64,000 nt of DNA from Phycomyces nitens. Lineage: Eukaryota > Mucoromycota > Mucoromycetes > Mucorales > Phycomycetaceae. The stretch is from NCBI GenBank assembly GCA_022702545.1, contig JAHRBC010000004.1, positions 5,548,001-5,612,000 on the forward strand, read 5' to 3'. Made by a program: the position numbers and the translations under genes. Positions within the stretch are counted from its first letter, which is position 1, and every line of letters starts with the position of its first letter. The notes beneath the pieces are model-generated. The model saw only the letters and a program-made list of their open reading frames with translations. It ran no database searches and was not told where the DNA came from. Of the stretch, positions 1 through 13,332 are shown piece after piece.

Positions 1-138
1 ATTTGGATAGTATGCTTTTCTCCCACCTCCTGCTCTCTGGCACTCATATCTACCCTCCCCGGGGGGCAATTCGGTACACTTGGTTACCATGTGCTCATTT
101 TGGGGCCTATAATAAAAGTTCAAAGGATCATTGTTTAT

Positions 139-610
139 TTAAAACATGAGGTGTTCTTTAGCAGTACAGCGATCCCAAAATCTAATCGAATGTTTAACCC
201 ATCCTTGACAATCTTCTATAGATACGGTTCTTACATGCGGTGGCTATTTCTTGGGATTAGCTGATTAGTTTCAGACAAATAATGTCGCTTCGTATACGAC
301 TTGATCTTGGACCAGCATTCTTGTATTGGATTCAAGAAGGGTGGGTATGGTGGCATTAATAGCGGCTTATAGACTCCATTCTTTAAACAATCCTTGGCAA
401 ACTCTGAATGATAGATTCTACAATTATCCATAGCGATATAAACTCGATCTCATAAACTATTGGTATGTGTCCAAAACAGGTTATTTCAAAAATCTGAAAA
501 TACAGTGTCCCTTGGGAGGTGGTTTTTTGGTATGTCAATTGATGGAGTTTCTCTCTCTCTCTCTCTCTCAAAGGCGGTAAAACAGCCCGTTCTTCTATGA
601 AGACATTCAT
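139..610 (-). mobile_element. Tc1/IS630-like transposase, degenerate 3' portion
   Basis: The minus strand encodes the C-terminal half of a DDE transposase. The stretch at 231-431 carries the second catalytic Asp in a MDNCRIYHS context and the block PPFLNPIQECWSKIK, the Mucorales version of the PYSPxLNPIE(E/Q)xW motif that holds the third acidic residue. After a frameshift near 231, the typical C-terminal tail (DCQGWVKHSIRFWDRC) reads on to a TAA at 139-141. Upstream the frame is broken again near 430, and 383-610 holds further sequence with a CT microsatellite at 550-569. The N-terminal DNA-binding half and both terminal inverted repeats were not found, so this is a dead fragment. The acidic position in LNPIQE is plausible but unproven. 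Confidence 0.75.
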
Positions 611-2309
611 TTATTCATTTATCAAGAGAAATGAATAAAAATCAAGTGCTAATACTTTTACAAAGGTAAATCAGATTAGTGGGAGAAATTAAAGAGCCTA
701 GTCCCTCTCTCCCTTTGTGCTATTTTTGCATTTATAAATTATACATATATATGGTATAAAGGATAGATAATAATAACACAATATAGATATTTTTATCACT
801 CTCCAGAAGATTGATACATGACCATATTTCCAGGCCAACCGAAAGTTTATTAGGAATTTGATATGATATAAAACATCATGTATATGTAAAAATATTTACC
901 AAAAACTCCAAGTAACGCCTACCTTTAATCAATCCGTAAATGAGTGGTTTTCTTCTTCTTCTTCTTCTACAAAGATGGTCAAGAAAGACTCTTTGATGAA
1001 AAAGGAACCCCAACAAAGAAGGCTTCCAAGAAAACAATGGATTGGATAACCAATTAGATTTGGAGGATAATTCGCTTGAAGATGGTGGGATTCAACTGAT
1101 TATGGTCATGGTAATAATGTTGTCAGCCATTAAGAGACTATACAAACACGATCTTGTTGATAGCTTGGGAGCAGGGTATATTTTTATAATCGCGGTGGGC
1201 CCATGAAAGAATTGAATATACAGAATCCAAAATATAAATAAATCGATTAGTAAGTATGATGTTTCAACATACAAAGTAGATAATATAACAGGTAGCTTCC
1301 ACATAGGCATCTTATCTGGTCAAGCCATTACGCATATGCAGAGCAAGCAAGCAGAGGAGAGCGATACGATCAAGTCGTAAAGGTACACTCATACGTACTG
1401 AGTAACCCTGTTATATTGCCATCTTCTTTTTTGTATTGTTTATTAGATGTATTATATTGCCATCTAATTACTTACCAAAAGCGAATAAAAGGTATAAAAC
1501 ATAACAACAACCCCATACACAATATTTAAAATATGTTTTGACGTCAACAAATGACTTACTAGAGGGTTTGGCATTCTTGCCATTTTAAAACTATATACCA
1601 GGAGCTCCCATCCCATCCCCCTTCAAGGGGGGGCCCAATATCGGTTTGGCTCAGTCATAGACTTTTTGCAACTTTTATGTTTCTACTGGTTTAGCTCAGT
1701 CGCATAAGACGTAAATCACATGACTTGTGTTGAGAAGATTAAGATAAACCATGGTTTGTAGAAAGCAGAATTGATATTTATGATTTCCAATTGGCTCTAA
1801 CCAATCTTTATATAAAGTTTAAAAATAAATAAATGAGAATTATATATATATATATATTAGCTATTTATCTTTGACGAAATCACATTCTATATCGATCTCT
1901 CACAAGCCGAAAAGGATAACAATGCAAAGATCAAACTCTTGAATATGTTTAAAATAAAACTTGCTTTAGATCATTTTATATCTGAATGTCATTTGCACTA
2001 ATTGCAAGCCCACAAGTTTATCAAACAAAATAGGCTAGTGAAAAGAGAAGAAGAAGAAAAGACTTGTTATGGAAATATTACTAAGAATATCCAAATAGCT
2101 TATAAGCCCAGATGGTCATTATTGTAAAAATGAGAAATGAAAGAGGTTACTAGCTTGTCGATATTTCTTGATCAAGAGTCATAAGATGGCTTATAGATAT
2201 TTATATGTCATCATTACTGGAAAAAAAAATAGTGGAATATAATTGTAATTAAGAAGAAGAAGAAGAAGAAAAAGAAAGGGGGAAAGTATGAATGGGGTGA
2301 TATCTCAAG
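611..2309. other. intergenic, no gene recognised
   Basis: AT-rich sequence with short homopurine and homopyrimidine runs and a TA tract near 1840-1856. It contains a palindrome TTGACGTCAA at 1538-1547 (CRE-like) and a GC hairpin (five C, TTCAA loop, five G) at 1617-1631. The stretch at 1092-1310 is open on the minus strand, but it matches nothing I recognise and has biased composition. A tRNA A-box-like string near 1690 has no matching B box. Confidence 0.5.
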
Positions 2310-4073
2310 TTACAGACTGATCAGGATACCAAAGGCTATACATGGTATTGTGAGTACAGACAATGAGTATCTGGATCCCGAGCTTTTCGAGCTGTCATCT
2401 GAACTTGACCCAGACGCAAGTGCGTCCATGACATCAACATCCAAGAAGCCCATGCCCGAAAATGTGCCGGATACCGTGGCACCTGTGGTCGAATTGCCCA
2501 CTGCAGTACTGTCCTTTGGAGGCACAGATGAGTCGGTGGTAAAAGGCATGGAAATGAAAAGCAACTTGGAGATACCGCTGGAAGGTGCATTAGTACCCCA
2601 TATCCAATCGTTGGGAGAAATATATGAGTTTGCAGAAATGTCAGCCGGCTTCAAGCTGGTGTACCACTCAGCCGTCGAGGCATCGCTAACATTTGCTGTC
2701 CTTTGGTACTCGAGCCGACCTTCAGAATAGTTGCCGATCGAGAGGCCATATGTTTGATTGGTCTTGATTTGAGTAGCAATGTCCATTGGGGTAGTTGCAT
2801 TCACATCAAACAAGACATCGTTGTAATTCAAGGTGTTCATGAGCTGGGCAAGGGCAAGACGCGAAGATGTGAATGGATAGCCAGACACACTAAAGTCGTA
2901 TTCCAGCGAGTTGGGCTGCATAGGGATGGGTGCAGTGGTGTTTAGCTGGAGATTGCTTGTTCGCCAGGTGAGTTGGATATTAAAGCGACTGTCGGTTCCA
3001 TTATAGGGAATGGTTGAATTGGTGGAAACTGTATAGTAAGATTGCGATGCATTTGTAGGAACAGGCTTCATGGACAGCACAAGTTCTTTCCAGACTGCAT
3101 TCTGGAGAGATGAGGCGGCTAAAACGCGGTCTTGGTCAGGGTCAAACATGCCATTCTGGTTGATATCCTCAAATTCGACGACATGTGAGAAGGTAAGACG
3201 GTAAGCAAAGTCTGCAGGATGAGCACTGTGGTCAGAGGAGGCATAGTAAGCATGGTCTGCCATGGGGTATCCATTGTTGGTACTGATATTAAAGGTATAG
3301 TGATAATTATCATCAGAGGATGTGTACTCGGTACCGTTGATTAGGATATTTGATGGACCGTTATTTTGAGTGTCGATTTGGGGAGCATAGTAAGCTCCAG
3401 TATTTTGGTTGTAGCGCTGATAAGTCGAATGGTAGCCGAGATAAAAGAGCGATGGTACCATAACCCAGTAAAGCAACGAAGGGTTATAGGCACCTACCCA
3501 GCCATTACGTCGATTTGGTCCATAACCACCAGTGTTTGTGGGAGTATATTGACTGTATGTTCCTGTTTTTTTTTAACGGTTAGTTAATCGTTGATTTTGA
3601 CCATTAATCATGTATGTACCTCTTGTATTGGTGTATCTTGGGGCTGAAGTTAGAGGCACTCCTACACCACCCTTTGAATACCCTACACTTCCAGCAGGTG
3701 CTCCATTAGGTATAACTGCTCTAGGCTGCGAGAAACCTGCTCCTCCTCCTAAACAAGAGGGTCAATAATGGGCAAATGATGATAATAAGAGACCCCATAC
3801 CATTTGTTCTTGCTCCAGATGAACCGCCAGACGAACCGCCAGATGAGCTGCCAAATGAGCCGCCAGACGAACCACTAGATGAGCCACTACCACTGCTCTT
3901 TCCACCACTAGATGAGCCGCCAGATGAGCCGCCACCTCTTCCACCACCACCACCTCCTGCACTCATAACAGCTAGAGGATAAAATACGTTAATTTGGTCG
4001 AAATTACTTGTCGATGGTGCTTACAGAGTACATGATAGATTAGAACTATAGAAAAAGGCGATATGATACGCAT
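2310..4073 (-). CDS. secreted Gly/Ser-rich protein, probably GPI-anchored (four exons)
   Basis: Model of 533 aa: exons 4073-4025, 3971-3801, 3748-3620 and 3562-2310; every junction is GT-AG and keeps phase. The 49-nt first exon starts MRIISPFSIVLIYHVL, a signal peptide (short basic N-terminus, hydrophobic core). Next comes a Gly/Ser tract (about residues 20-55) of GGSSGG-type repeats, then a Tyr/Asn-rich segment and a large domain with many N-x-S/T sequons (ILINGTEY, NTTAP, NATTP). The C-terminus is a Ser/Asp/Lys-rich linker (SSDDSSKSSGS) followed by a hydrophobic end (SVLTIPCIAFGILISL), the architecture of a GPI attachment signal. This predicts a glycosylated surface or wall protein. I recognise no enzyme family. 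An EDINQNGMFDPDQDR stretch resembles an acidic calcium-binding or dockerin-like turn, but that is only a resemblance. The signal-peptide exon rests on phase and motif alone. Confidence 0.75.
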
Positions 4074-4990
4074 ATGTTTAAAATGAGAAATAGAAAGAAA
4101 AAGGTAAGAATCCAATGGATTGGAAATCAAATACCTTTTCAAATTTTTAGTTGTATAAATAGTGTAACAAATCGGTGTTTATACATTGGATTATAAGCAA
4201 GGTGTATGTTGTCATGACACTGCCCTAATGATCCATTTTGAATTCTAAACGATTCAGATCCTCAAGATAACTCTAAAAATAACCTAATAATCATAATCAA
4301 AGTAACAATTGACTCTTATTATTATATTTTATATCCTTCAAGCTTCAGCCAATTTATGCAAATCCAAGCTATTATAATGATTTTGCTAGGCATTAAATAA
4401 ATAAATAAAATCGTTATTCTCAACAGTGACAGACAATCCAAAGCCCGCAAGTCTTCCGGGGTTCATAATTCGGTGTTTTTGGTGTTTTTAGGCTTTCCAA
4501 TAGAAAATAAACATTGTCTTGAATTCCAAAAGAATTCCAAATAATAATAATAATAACAATCATGATTATCATTTGTTTGGGCTTCCAAGTAAGCTTCCTT
4601 TCTCAACTAGCCCAATTCTCCAAAAAGTACAAATTCTGAATAATTTCTCCAATTTGGTGACACGATCTGTAAGAATATTTATAACTTGGGATCGTTTAAA
4701 CTATTTTATGATTCTGTACCCTTCTTGGAATACTTAGCATTTTCTATGCTCAGCAAGGCTTCCGAGTTTTGTACCACAGATACAAAAGAAGCCAACACTC
4801 TTCCAATCCAATAGCATGGGTGCTCACTTTCAAACACTATCAGATTTATTAAATGGTGATTATATTTTAATTTTAATCTTGAAAGAAAAAATATATAGTA
4901 ATAAATGGGGTAAGATTTGTCACTATGGCATTTTTTTTGATACACTAAACTGCTCATAATACATGTACACAAAGAGTATGAGGGTTTGGG
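4074..4990. other. intergenic, no gene recognised
   Basis: Promoter side of the GPI-type gene and left flank of Tc1-like copy A. It is AT-rich with an AAT microsatellite at about 4540-4556. Short open frames exist, but none is coding-like. Confidence 0.5.
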
Positions 4991-5925
4991 ATACAGAGTT
5001 TAATTTTAATAATTCCATCCTTTTTTTTAATCCCTTACCTTTTATTCGAACAAGACAATAGTTGAATTCATTCACAAGAGACCAAGTTATTGGTCAGTGG
5101 AAAAGGGACTTTAATTATTCCGAGATTTCGACATTCCTTGACATTCCAAAGACAACCATTGTCAATTCCATAAAAGCCTTTTTAGAAATAAGGGCACTCC
5201 AAAGGTCACAAGGCAAACTCGGGTTGCCATGGTTTGCTCATTTTGCAGAGTCATTTATCGCAATTGCAGTCCAGCATCAGAGATTAGTGAATGTTGGAAT
5301 CTCTGGTCACAATTCGTAAAAACATGGACCCTTGTGTCTTTGGGTCTCATGTACTAGTACATAAGCATGATATGACCAGAAAAGAAAAAGAAGCCCACTT
5401 GAAATTGAGCCAGGATAAGCCCAACTGGACAGTTGACCAGTGGAAATGGGTTGTTGGAAATATCAGAGTCATCAGAAAAAAATGGCTAGGGATATGACAA
5501 TTGTAATACTTCCAACACATACAAGTTTGGCAAGGGTTCAGCAATGATTTGGGAATATTTCTGGGAAAGGTGTCTTGACCCTTTGGGTTGAGGGAAACAT
5601 CGACCTTCTGAGTATGTTGATTTTCTGGCCGAGAACTTTTTTGTGGTGTAAATAACTTGCCCAAGAAGATGGCGCTTCATGCCATACTGGTGCTCATGCC
5701 ACATGGGTAAAGATACTTTATTTCTTAATTTTATTTTTTTGGAAATTTTGAGTAGCCAACACGCCAAATTGAATCCAAAAAGTAATTGCAAAAAAAAAAA
5801 GAACCCAAATACTAGAAGTTCTTTATTATTATTATTATTATTATTGTATTAAACCTATACCCCACTACCTTTTTACAATATTTTATTATAAGCATAGTTG
5901 GAAATAAATAAATAAAAAGGATAGA
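4991..5925 (+). mobile_element. Tc1-like element, copy A (defective)
   Basis: The plus strand starts with a helix-turn-helix region (5062-5319: DQVIGQWKRDFNYSEISTFL, then IPKTTIVNSI), a Tc1/paired-type DNA-binding domain. Frameshifted blocks follow: LKLSQDKPNWTVDQWKWVV, then pieces equivalent to IWGCFWGKG, then a QEDGASCHTGAH-like segment near 5670-5700 with the second catalytic Asp. The block that should carry the first catalytic Asp (WSDES-type) is deleted compared with copy B. The 3' flank (5700-5925), including a TTA microsatellite at 5823-5845, is also shared with copy B at 36249-37312, so the repeat unit is longer than the transposase. Frameshifts and deletions make it non-functional. 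Element ends are judged only from where similarity between the copies stops. Confidence 0.75.
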
Positions 5926-8862
5926 AACCAAGATTCCGTCCAATAACCACTTGTATTTGAGTGTATATACCCGAGTAATCAAGCGATTGCTAAAGTAGCT
6001 TTATTTTGTATTTTTATGGCTCTCCATAAATGACATAAGCATACGGGGCGACCATGATTATTCATGTCTGCTTGTGCTATGAACGTTCCCAGTTTATCGA
6101 TTTGAATATAAAATGGGTACGCTTGTCCCATCAACAAAACTTAAGCTTCCGGATCAGGGCCAACTTTCCATTTAGAGGATATACCATAATGTCTATTTAG
6201 ACAAGCATTATGCATTAAATGGAGTACAATAGATGTATTCTCAAAAATGCAAAATGTATTTCAAGCCTTTTGGACTATCGTGTCAAAAAAAGAGTTCAAT
6301 TGACAAGTATGCCAAGTATTGGACCATGTTATTTGCCATCAACCTACTATATATATTTTTTGTTTAAAGAAATCTGTACATCTTTTAATGTTTGTATCTG
6401 TAGTGTTTAGATGGATAATAATTCATCGTTTAGAAAACAACATGGCCTTGATATCAAGCAGTATTTGGCATTCTACTCGATATACTTTTTGCACTCTAAA
6501 TAAATAAAATAATATAATTCTCTTTAGCCAAGTTATGAATTGCTTTTTTTACGATATTAACATTGTTTGGGTTCTTTTGGCACTTTATACTCTAGTATCA
6601 AGACTCCAATACTAAATATTTAAGCAAATAATCGTATAAGCCATGGGTTTATAAAGACGACACTAAAGTTACAAATATCACTTTAAATCAATCATGGCTT
6701 TCCGGATCTTCTTTACCTCAAATTACCTACTAAGCACAGGAGAATAAAACATTAAATGTGTCGATAATAAAAAAAGGCGGATTTTTTTTATTAGAAAGAA
6801 ATGAAAAAAAACACACACACACACACACGCGCGCACCTTTTGTATATAAAAATATTATTCCTGCAAAGCAGTGTGTATTTTAACATTTTCCCATCATGAT
6901 CAACATCTACATCCTTGCCCTCGGAATCATTAAAGACCATTTTTTTTATTTACAAAGACCAACAGGTCAATAATGATCCATGTCCAACCAGCAAGTGTAT
7001 ATGAATAAAGACGGTATAATATTGGCAATACGAAGCATAAAAATAGCCCTTGTCAAACCTGTTTAAAAAACATCGCTTCTGATTCTACAGACAAAAACGA
7101 TATTTGTAAGAAGAAGAAAAACAGATCGTTTTCATTCTGATTTGTCAACAAACAAATAAAAGCCTCGTATTTAAAGTGGGTCTATTTTCTCTTGAAAAAG
7201 ATGGTATATCCAAACTTGCGATCATTACAGTGACAAACCACCAAAAATGCCTCACAGACCGGAAAAGTACGTATAAAGCCAAAGACAAAAGTATTCACTT
7301 TAGAAAATCATTTATTTCACAAGTACAAGACTTTGTGTTATAAAGATCATCTTTCGAGTCGACCCAAAAGCTTGGTTTCCAATCAACTAGTCTATCAATA
7401 GGTTCTTTTGCTGAAAACACGATCCAAAGATCAAAGGTACACAGAAGTAGCAATAATATACTTGGATAGAATACAATTATAATCAAGGATAAAAATATAA
7501 ACAGTTTAGTACACTATGAACCGTAAAACAAAGGGTATTGAGTACATTATTGTGAGACTTTTACACCTATCAAATCGTATACACAACAGAGAAAGAAGAA
7601 GAAGAAAAACTTTAATAAACAAGCGTTTTTTGACCTCTTGTTGATCGTTAGCTTGAATAAACTTTTTCTTTTTCTTACCAATTATAATATACATCTAGAA
7701 CACGATTTGGATTATACCTAACCATATCCTCCTTTATTACCGGCATTTTTTTTTGAGTGCTTTTTTTTCATTGATTTATACTCGATATTATAATTTCACA
7801 GTATCACCAAAGTCAATTGAATGGTCCAAGTATGCTGTAAAGATCAAGATGGACGCTCTGTAATTCAATTGACAAGTTTTTATCAAAATAGCAACATCAA
7901 TATCAAAGCCTTGTAAGACATTAGCTTGCTTGGAGGGAATGCTGAGCCCCTTGTACGTTAACCATTCTCTGGTTGAGAGCTAAAAAAGAAAGCCGAAATT
8001 TTACCAGTTGGTGTCTGTATTCTCCAAAGTCTTGTTTTACACAAAGAAATCAAAGCCACAGTATTCGACAATAAATATAAGCCAAGCCCACATAAATCTA
8101 ACAAAATGAATCTCATAAAGGCAGGTTTAAAAAAGATCAGAGCTCAAAATAGTCTTGATTATTCAAAATGTTTCTAGGTATATTTATATTTCAAGGAAAC
8201 AAGTGGTTGTTCTTGTAAACCATAAAATTTGACAAAAGAGCAATAAAGGCTTGGTGAATTTAACTCAGTAGATCGTGTAATACGTCCTGAATGTGTACTC
8301 GAAGCATCTTCTTGCTTGAACTCCATTGGACTCCATTGGACTGAACCATATCCAAGCTCCTCATAGGTCTTTAGTTAGTCCTCTCGGGTAAATTCAGCCT
8401 GGATGTCTATAGGGTCTATCATTTATAATTTCATTCTAAAGAATGGACCCACCAGTCAATTTGATTGTTTATTATTACATGTATCAAGGAACCCTTCTTG
8501 TTTTTTTTTAAAAGAAAAAGAAAGTGTTTCTGTGGCAGCTAGACTCCATTATACTTGCCCTTGTCTTCTCCGCGCGATCGGTATTACACGTTTTATTAGG
8601 TTTATGGCTTTGAAAGATGTGATGACTATCACAGATGGTTGGTTAATGTAGCGAGTATTTACGGTCCCTTTGAAATTATATGTTTTTGTAATGGTGATAT
8701 TTTGGCTGTAGATCCGAGCACTCGTACATACCCCTATCGGCTTAAAGCGATAAGGATATCAGCATCCAAAAAAAAATCTTGGATTTGTATCGTTCCAGGG
8801 TGAATAAATTATAGTAGGTTTATTGTACATGAGATTATAATATGATAGAAAGGTATAATTGA
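5926..8862. other. intergenic, no gene recognised
   Basis: About 2.9 kb of AT-rich DNA. It contains an (AC)9 run passing into GC repeats at 6810-6835 and an 11-bp tandem duplication (TTGGACTCCAT unit) near 8326-8347. Open frames near 7295-7486 (-) and 8403-8651 (+) have no recognisable motif or splice context, so I do not call them. Confidence 0.5.
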
Positions 8863-9981
8863 TCAAAGAGGAAGAGGCTCTGTCTTGTTTTGATAAGACA
8901 AAGGACGAGGGTGTGTTTCAACCGGGGCAAGGGTATTGCGAGCAGTTTGCAGACTTATTTCTCTGGTAACATACTTCATCTCTTCCTGGGGCAGGGACTT
9001 TGGTCCCACACTGGTGTTTTTGCGCTTGGTTCCTACATGTAGGCCGTACTGGTTTCTGGTCAAAGAAATGTTCCTCTCGCGTGCGTAGAAAAACAAGAGT
9101 GTAGCCAAGGGTGCATAGACCAACAAGGACTCGATTAGAATCCAATATGGAATGGCAATTACTGCCATGTTAGCCTGGAGAGACCAGTAGATCCACGAAA
9201 CGATTGCCATTCCAGTAATCGAAAAGGCAAACAAAAAGGACATGATCCATACATTCTGGGTGTCGCTCTGGCGCAAACGGAACAAGGGAATGCAGCGAGT
9301 AACACTGCTTCTGGTGCCGTAGAACAGGACTATGGTGTTTGTCCAGGCGAGCATGGCTAGAATGGTGGTGCAAATGGCAGTGATTACTCTGGCCTGGTCG
9401 ACGTATCTAAGGATGCGGAACACTACATAAATGACGGCGGTTATGGTGTAGAGCGAAAAGAGGCCGATGATGCATGCAAGGTATTTCTTGAAGATGGTGT
9501 TTTTTTGAGGGTTAGGCAGCCTCTGAGGCATTTGTGGTCTTGGAGGCATGAGCTCCTTTTGATATGAGGGTTCTCTAGGAAACAGATGTAAAGGTTTCTC
9601 TAGATCAAAGCTCCCAGAGTTTCTCATTCGACTGTTGGTCCCAGGAGGAAGGACAAAGGCATCTGATGATGATAGAGAAGGCCCAACTTTGAATGCATGT
9701 TGGATATATGATACTTGTGGATCAATCACACCGGCAAAAAGCAAAACTGTTATGAATGGAAGATGGTCGAGGATCTGGCTACGGCCGGCCAGATAATAAA
9801 AGTCCTCGTATGGGGAAACATGGCCAAAGAGGAGGAAGCATAGGCCGACAATCGAGCCAGCAGTGAACAGGATGATAGGGATACTCATTCCAGTGAGCTT
9901 ACATCTCCAGACCAACATGATAAATATTGAGAGAAAGGTGATGGTATAGATGCCCCAGGCAATTTGTTGTTGGCTGGGCAT
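8863..9981 (-). CDS. orphan seven-transmembrane protein
   Basis: Single exon, 372 aa from the ATG at 9981 (MPSQQQIAWG). The frame stays open upstream to 10173, but that extension is made of Lys/Phe-rich low-complexity sequence and sits badly with a normal N-terminus, so the internal ATG is preferred. Seven hydrophobic segments are visible: IAWGIYTITFLSIFIMLVW, SIPIILFTAGSIVGLCFLLF, LPFITVLLFAGVID, LACIIGLFSLYTITAVIYVV, ITAICTTILAMLAW, VWIMSFLFAFSITGMAIVSW and IPYWILIESLLVYAPLATLL. A hydrophilic loop of about 80 residues with Pro/Arg-rich sequence separates TM3 and TM4, and a basic Ser/Thr-rich tail of about 70 residues follows TM7. The layout resembles fungal 7TM receptor-like or lipid-translocating-exporter-like proteins, but I see no signature that fixes a family. 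Function unknown; membrane location is likely. Confidence 0.75.
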   Translation of the reverse strand: MPSQQQIAWGIYTITFLSIFIMLVWRCKLTGMSIPIILFTAGSIVGLCFLLFGHVSPYEDFYYLAGRSQILDHLPFITVLLFAGVIDPQVSYIQHAFKVGPSLSSSDAFVLPPGTNSRMRNSGSFDLEKPLHLFPREPSYQKELMPPRPQMPQRLPNPQKNTIFKKYLACIIGLFSLYTITAVIYVVFRILRYVDQARVITAICTTILAMLAWTNTIVLFYGTRSSVTRCIPLFRLRQSDTQNVWIMSFLFAFSITGMAIVSWIYWSLQANMAVIAIPYWILIESLLVYAPLATLLFFYARERNISLTRNQYGLHVGTKRKNTSVGPKSLPQEEMKYVTREISLQTARNTLAPVETHPRPLSYQNKTEPLPL

Positions 9982-11680
9982 TATGAAATAAAGAAAAAGG
10001 TAAAGGTAAAGGGCAAGACAAGAAGAAAGCCAGGAACCAAAAAAAAACCAAAAAACCAAAAACCAACAGGATATAAATATAGCTTTACGGGTTCTTTTGG
10101 TTGCGTATACTGAAATATGCCAATTGGAATCCATGGTTAAAGGGCTTTGAATCCAAGGCCATAAAAAAGCCAAGCCCCAAGATGAAGTCTGACATTAGAT
10201 AAAGCACACCAAAAAATCATTATTATTATTATTATTATTGTTATTATATTTATATATATATTTATAGCTGGTTATAAATACAGTGTTTATGACCCCAATT
10301 TTGGGCTGTGTACAGAATGCGCCAATTGAAATCACTTTTAGGATTTCTATATATTATTTTTAGATATTTTCCATTGACCACAAACACTTGTTTTATTTTA
10401 TTTTGGCTGACCATTGTTGAGTTGTATGCTTATAAAGTAATACGAATACGAATACGAATACGAATACGAATACGAATATGAATATGAATATGAATCTTCT
10501 TGGCAACATTATATTCCAAGACTATAATAATAGACTAAATATTGGATATTCAAAAGGTTATTTTTATTCTTCGCTCAGCATACAGAATATTATCATGATT
10601 TAGCCAAGAACTAGAAGAAAAAAAGCATTGGGCTGCATTGCATAGGGCCAAGATACAAATTGACCTAAAAAAAAAACAAGCTCAGGAATATATATAAAGG
10701 CATTTCCATGGTCTTTGATGTCATTGTAAAGAAGATTGGTAAATAGAGATACTTTATTATCTTGGCCAATAAAACACCATTGATCAACGACAAGAAATAC
10801 AATGAAATCGCACTAGCCAGAATGATTCCCCTAGATCAATAATACAGACCAAAAGTTTATAAACTGGTCTTATTCAAGATGATTTCAGATGTTGTAATAT
10901 TAACGAGTACCAACTGGAATATATCATTACACTCGCACGTCGATATCCTTAATAATACCCGCCATAGTAGACTGTGGCTTTCAGCAAAAATTAGCCAAAG
11001 TAAGTACTGGAGCTGTTTGTGGCAAATGACGTCCAGAGTGATACGAGCCAAGGTGGGAATTACAAGATATATATATATATATAAAAGGCATGAAATAAGA
11101 CCAATAGATATTAAAAGAGTGCTATTAAAGCAAAGTCTGTCTTGGCAAAATCATCTATAATAAACAAGCTAGCAATGCTTCAATACCCACTATTCTACAT
11201 ACAAAACTGACAGTGTATATGTTCAAGACATTGCTTGGATTTTCAATTGATCAGATAAATACAGGCTACAAATAAACGGTTATTTTCCATGCCACTAAAT
11301 GTCATGAGAGTCGCAGTGTGACATGCCTTTTGAGTGTTATATGATTGCAAAATCATCAATAGGTAGGTATAGGTAAAGCGACAAGACAGAAAGCATTGTT
11401 TTTTTTATGTGTATATCAAACATTTGTATCTTTACCCAAACACTTGTCCACACAATCATGTCTTTTATACCCATATTGATCATTTGCAGTAATCAATAGT
11501 GGTCCGGATTACCAGTACTTTCAAACACATATTGCCTTGAGCCCAGGTTTACTGTGTTTTGTATCATACAAAAAAAATTGTTTATTTTTATTAGGAAAAA
11601 AAAAAGTATATAAAACCTCGTGTTGGGAATTCAAGTCATTAAATGACCGTTTGGATTTTGGATTATATTTTTGATCTTCT
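9982..11680. other. intergenic, repeats only
   Basis: Divided by ATT runs (10218-10250), TA tracts (10250-10262 and 11070-11082) and the hexamer array at 10439-10492. The frames at 10857-11160 on both strands overlap each other and carry no recognisable domain. The ERG10-type gene ends at 11681, so the right end of this stretch is its 3' flank. Confidence 0.5.
10439..10492. repeat. hexanucleotide array AATACG/AATATG
   Basis: Six AATACG units followed directly by three AATATG units, 54 bp without interruption. The switch from C to T is confined to the last three units, which suggests that one mutated unit was later amplified. Confidence 0.95.

Positions 11681-13332
<1,652 letters not shown>

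Noticed and set aside
1686..1760. tRNA-like A-box string (GGTTTAGCTCAGTCG)
   Set aside because: No GGTTCRANYCC-type B box follows at tRNA spacing, and no acceptor or anticodon stems can be folded.
3776..3982. Plus-strand frame encoding PPDE repeats
   Set aside because: It is the exact antisense of the Gly/Ser repeat exon of the GPI-type gene, whose splice phases and signal peptide support the minus strand.
9982..10173. N-terminal extension of the seven-TM protein
   Set aside because: Low-complexity Lys/Phe sequence over A/T runs; the ATG at 9981 gives a normal N-terminus immediately before TM1.
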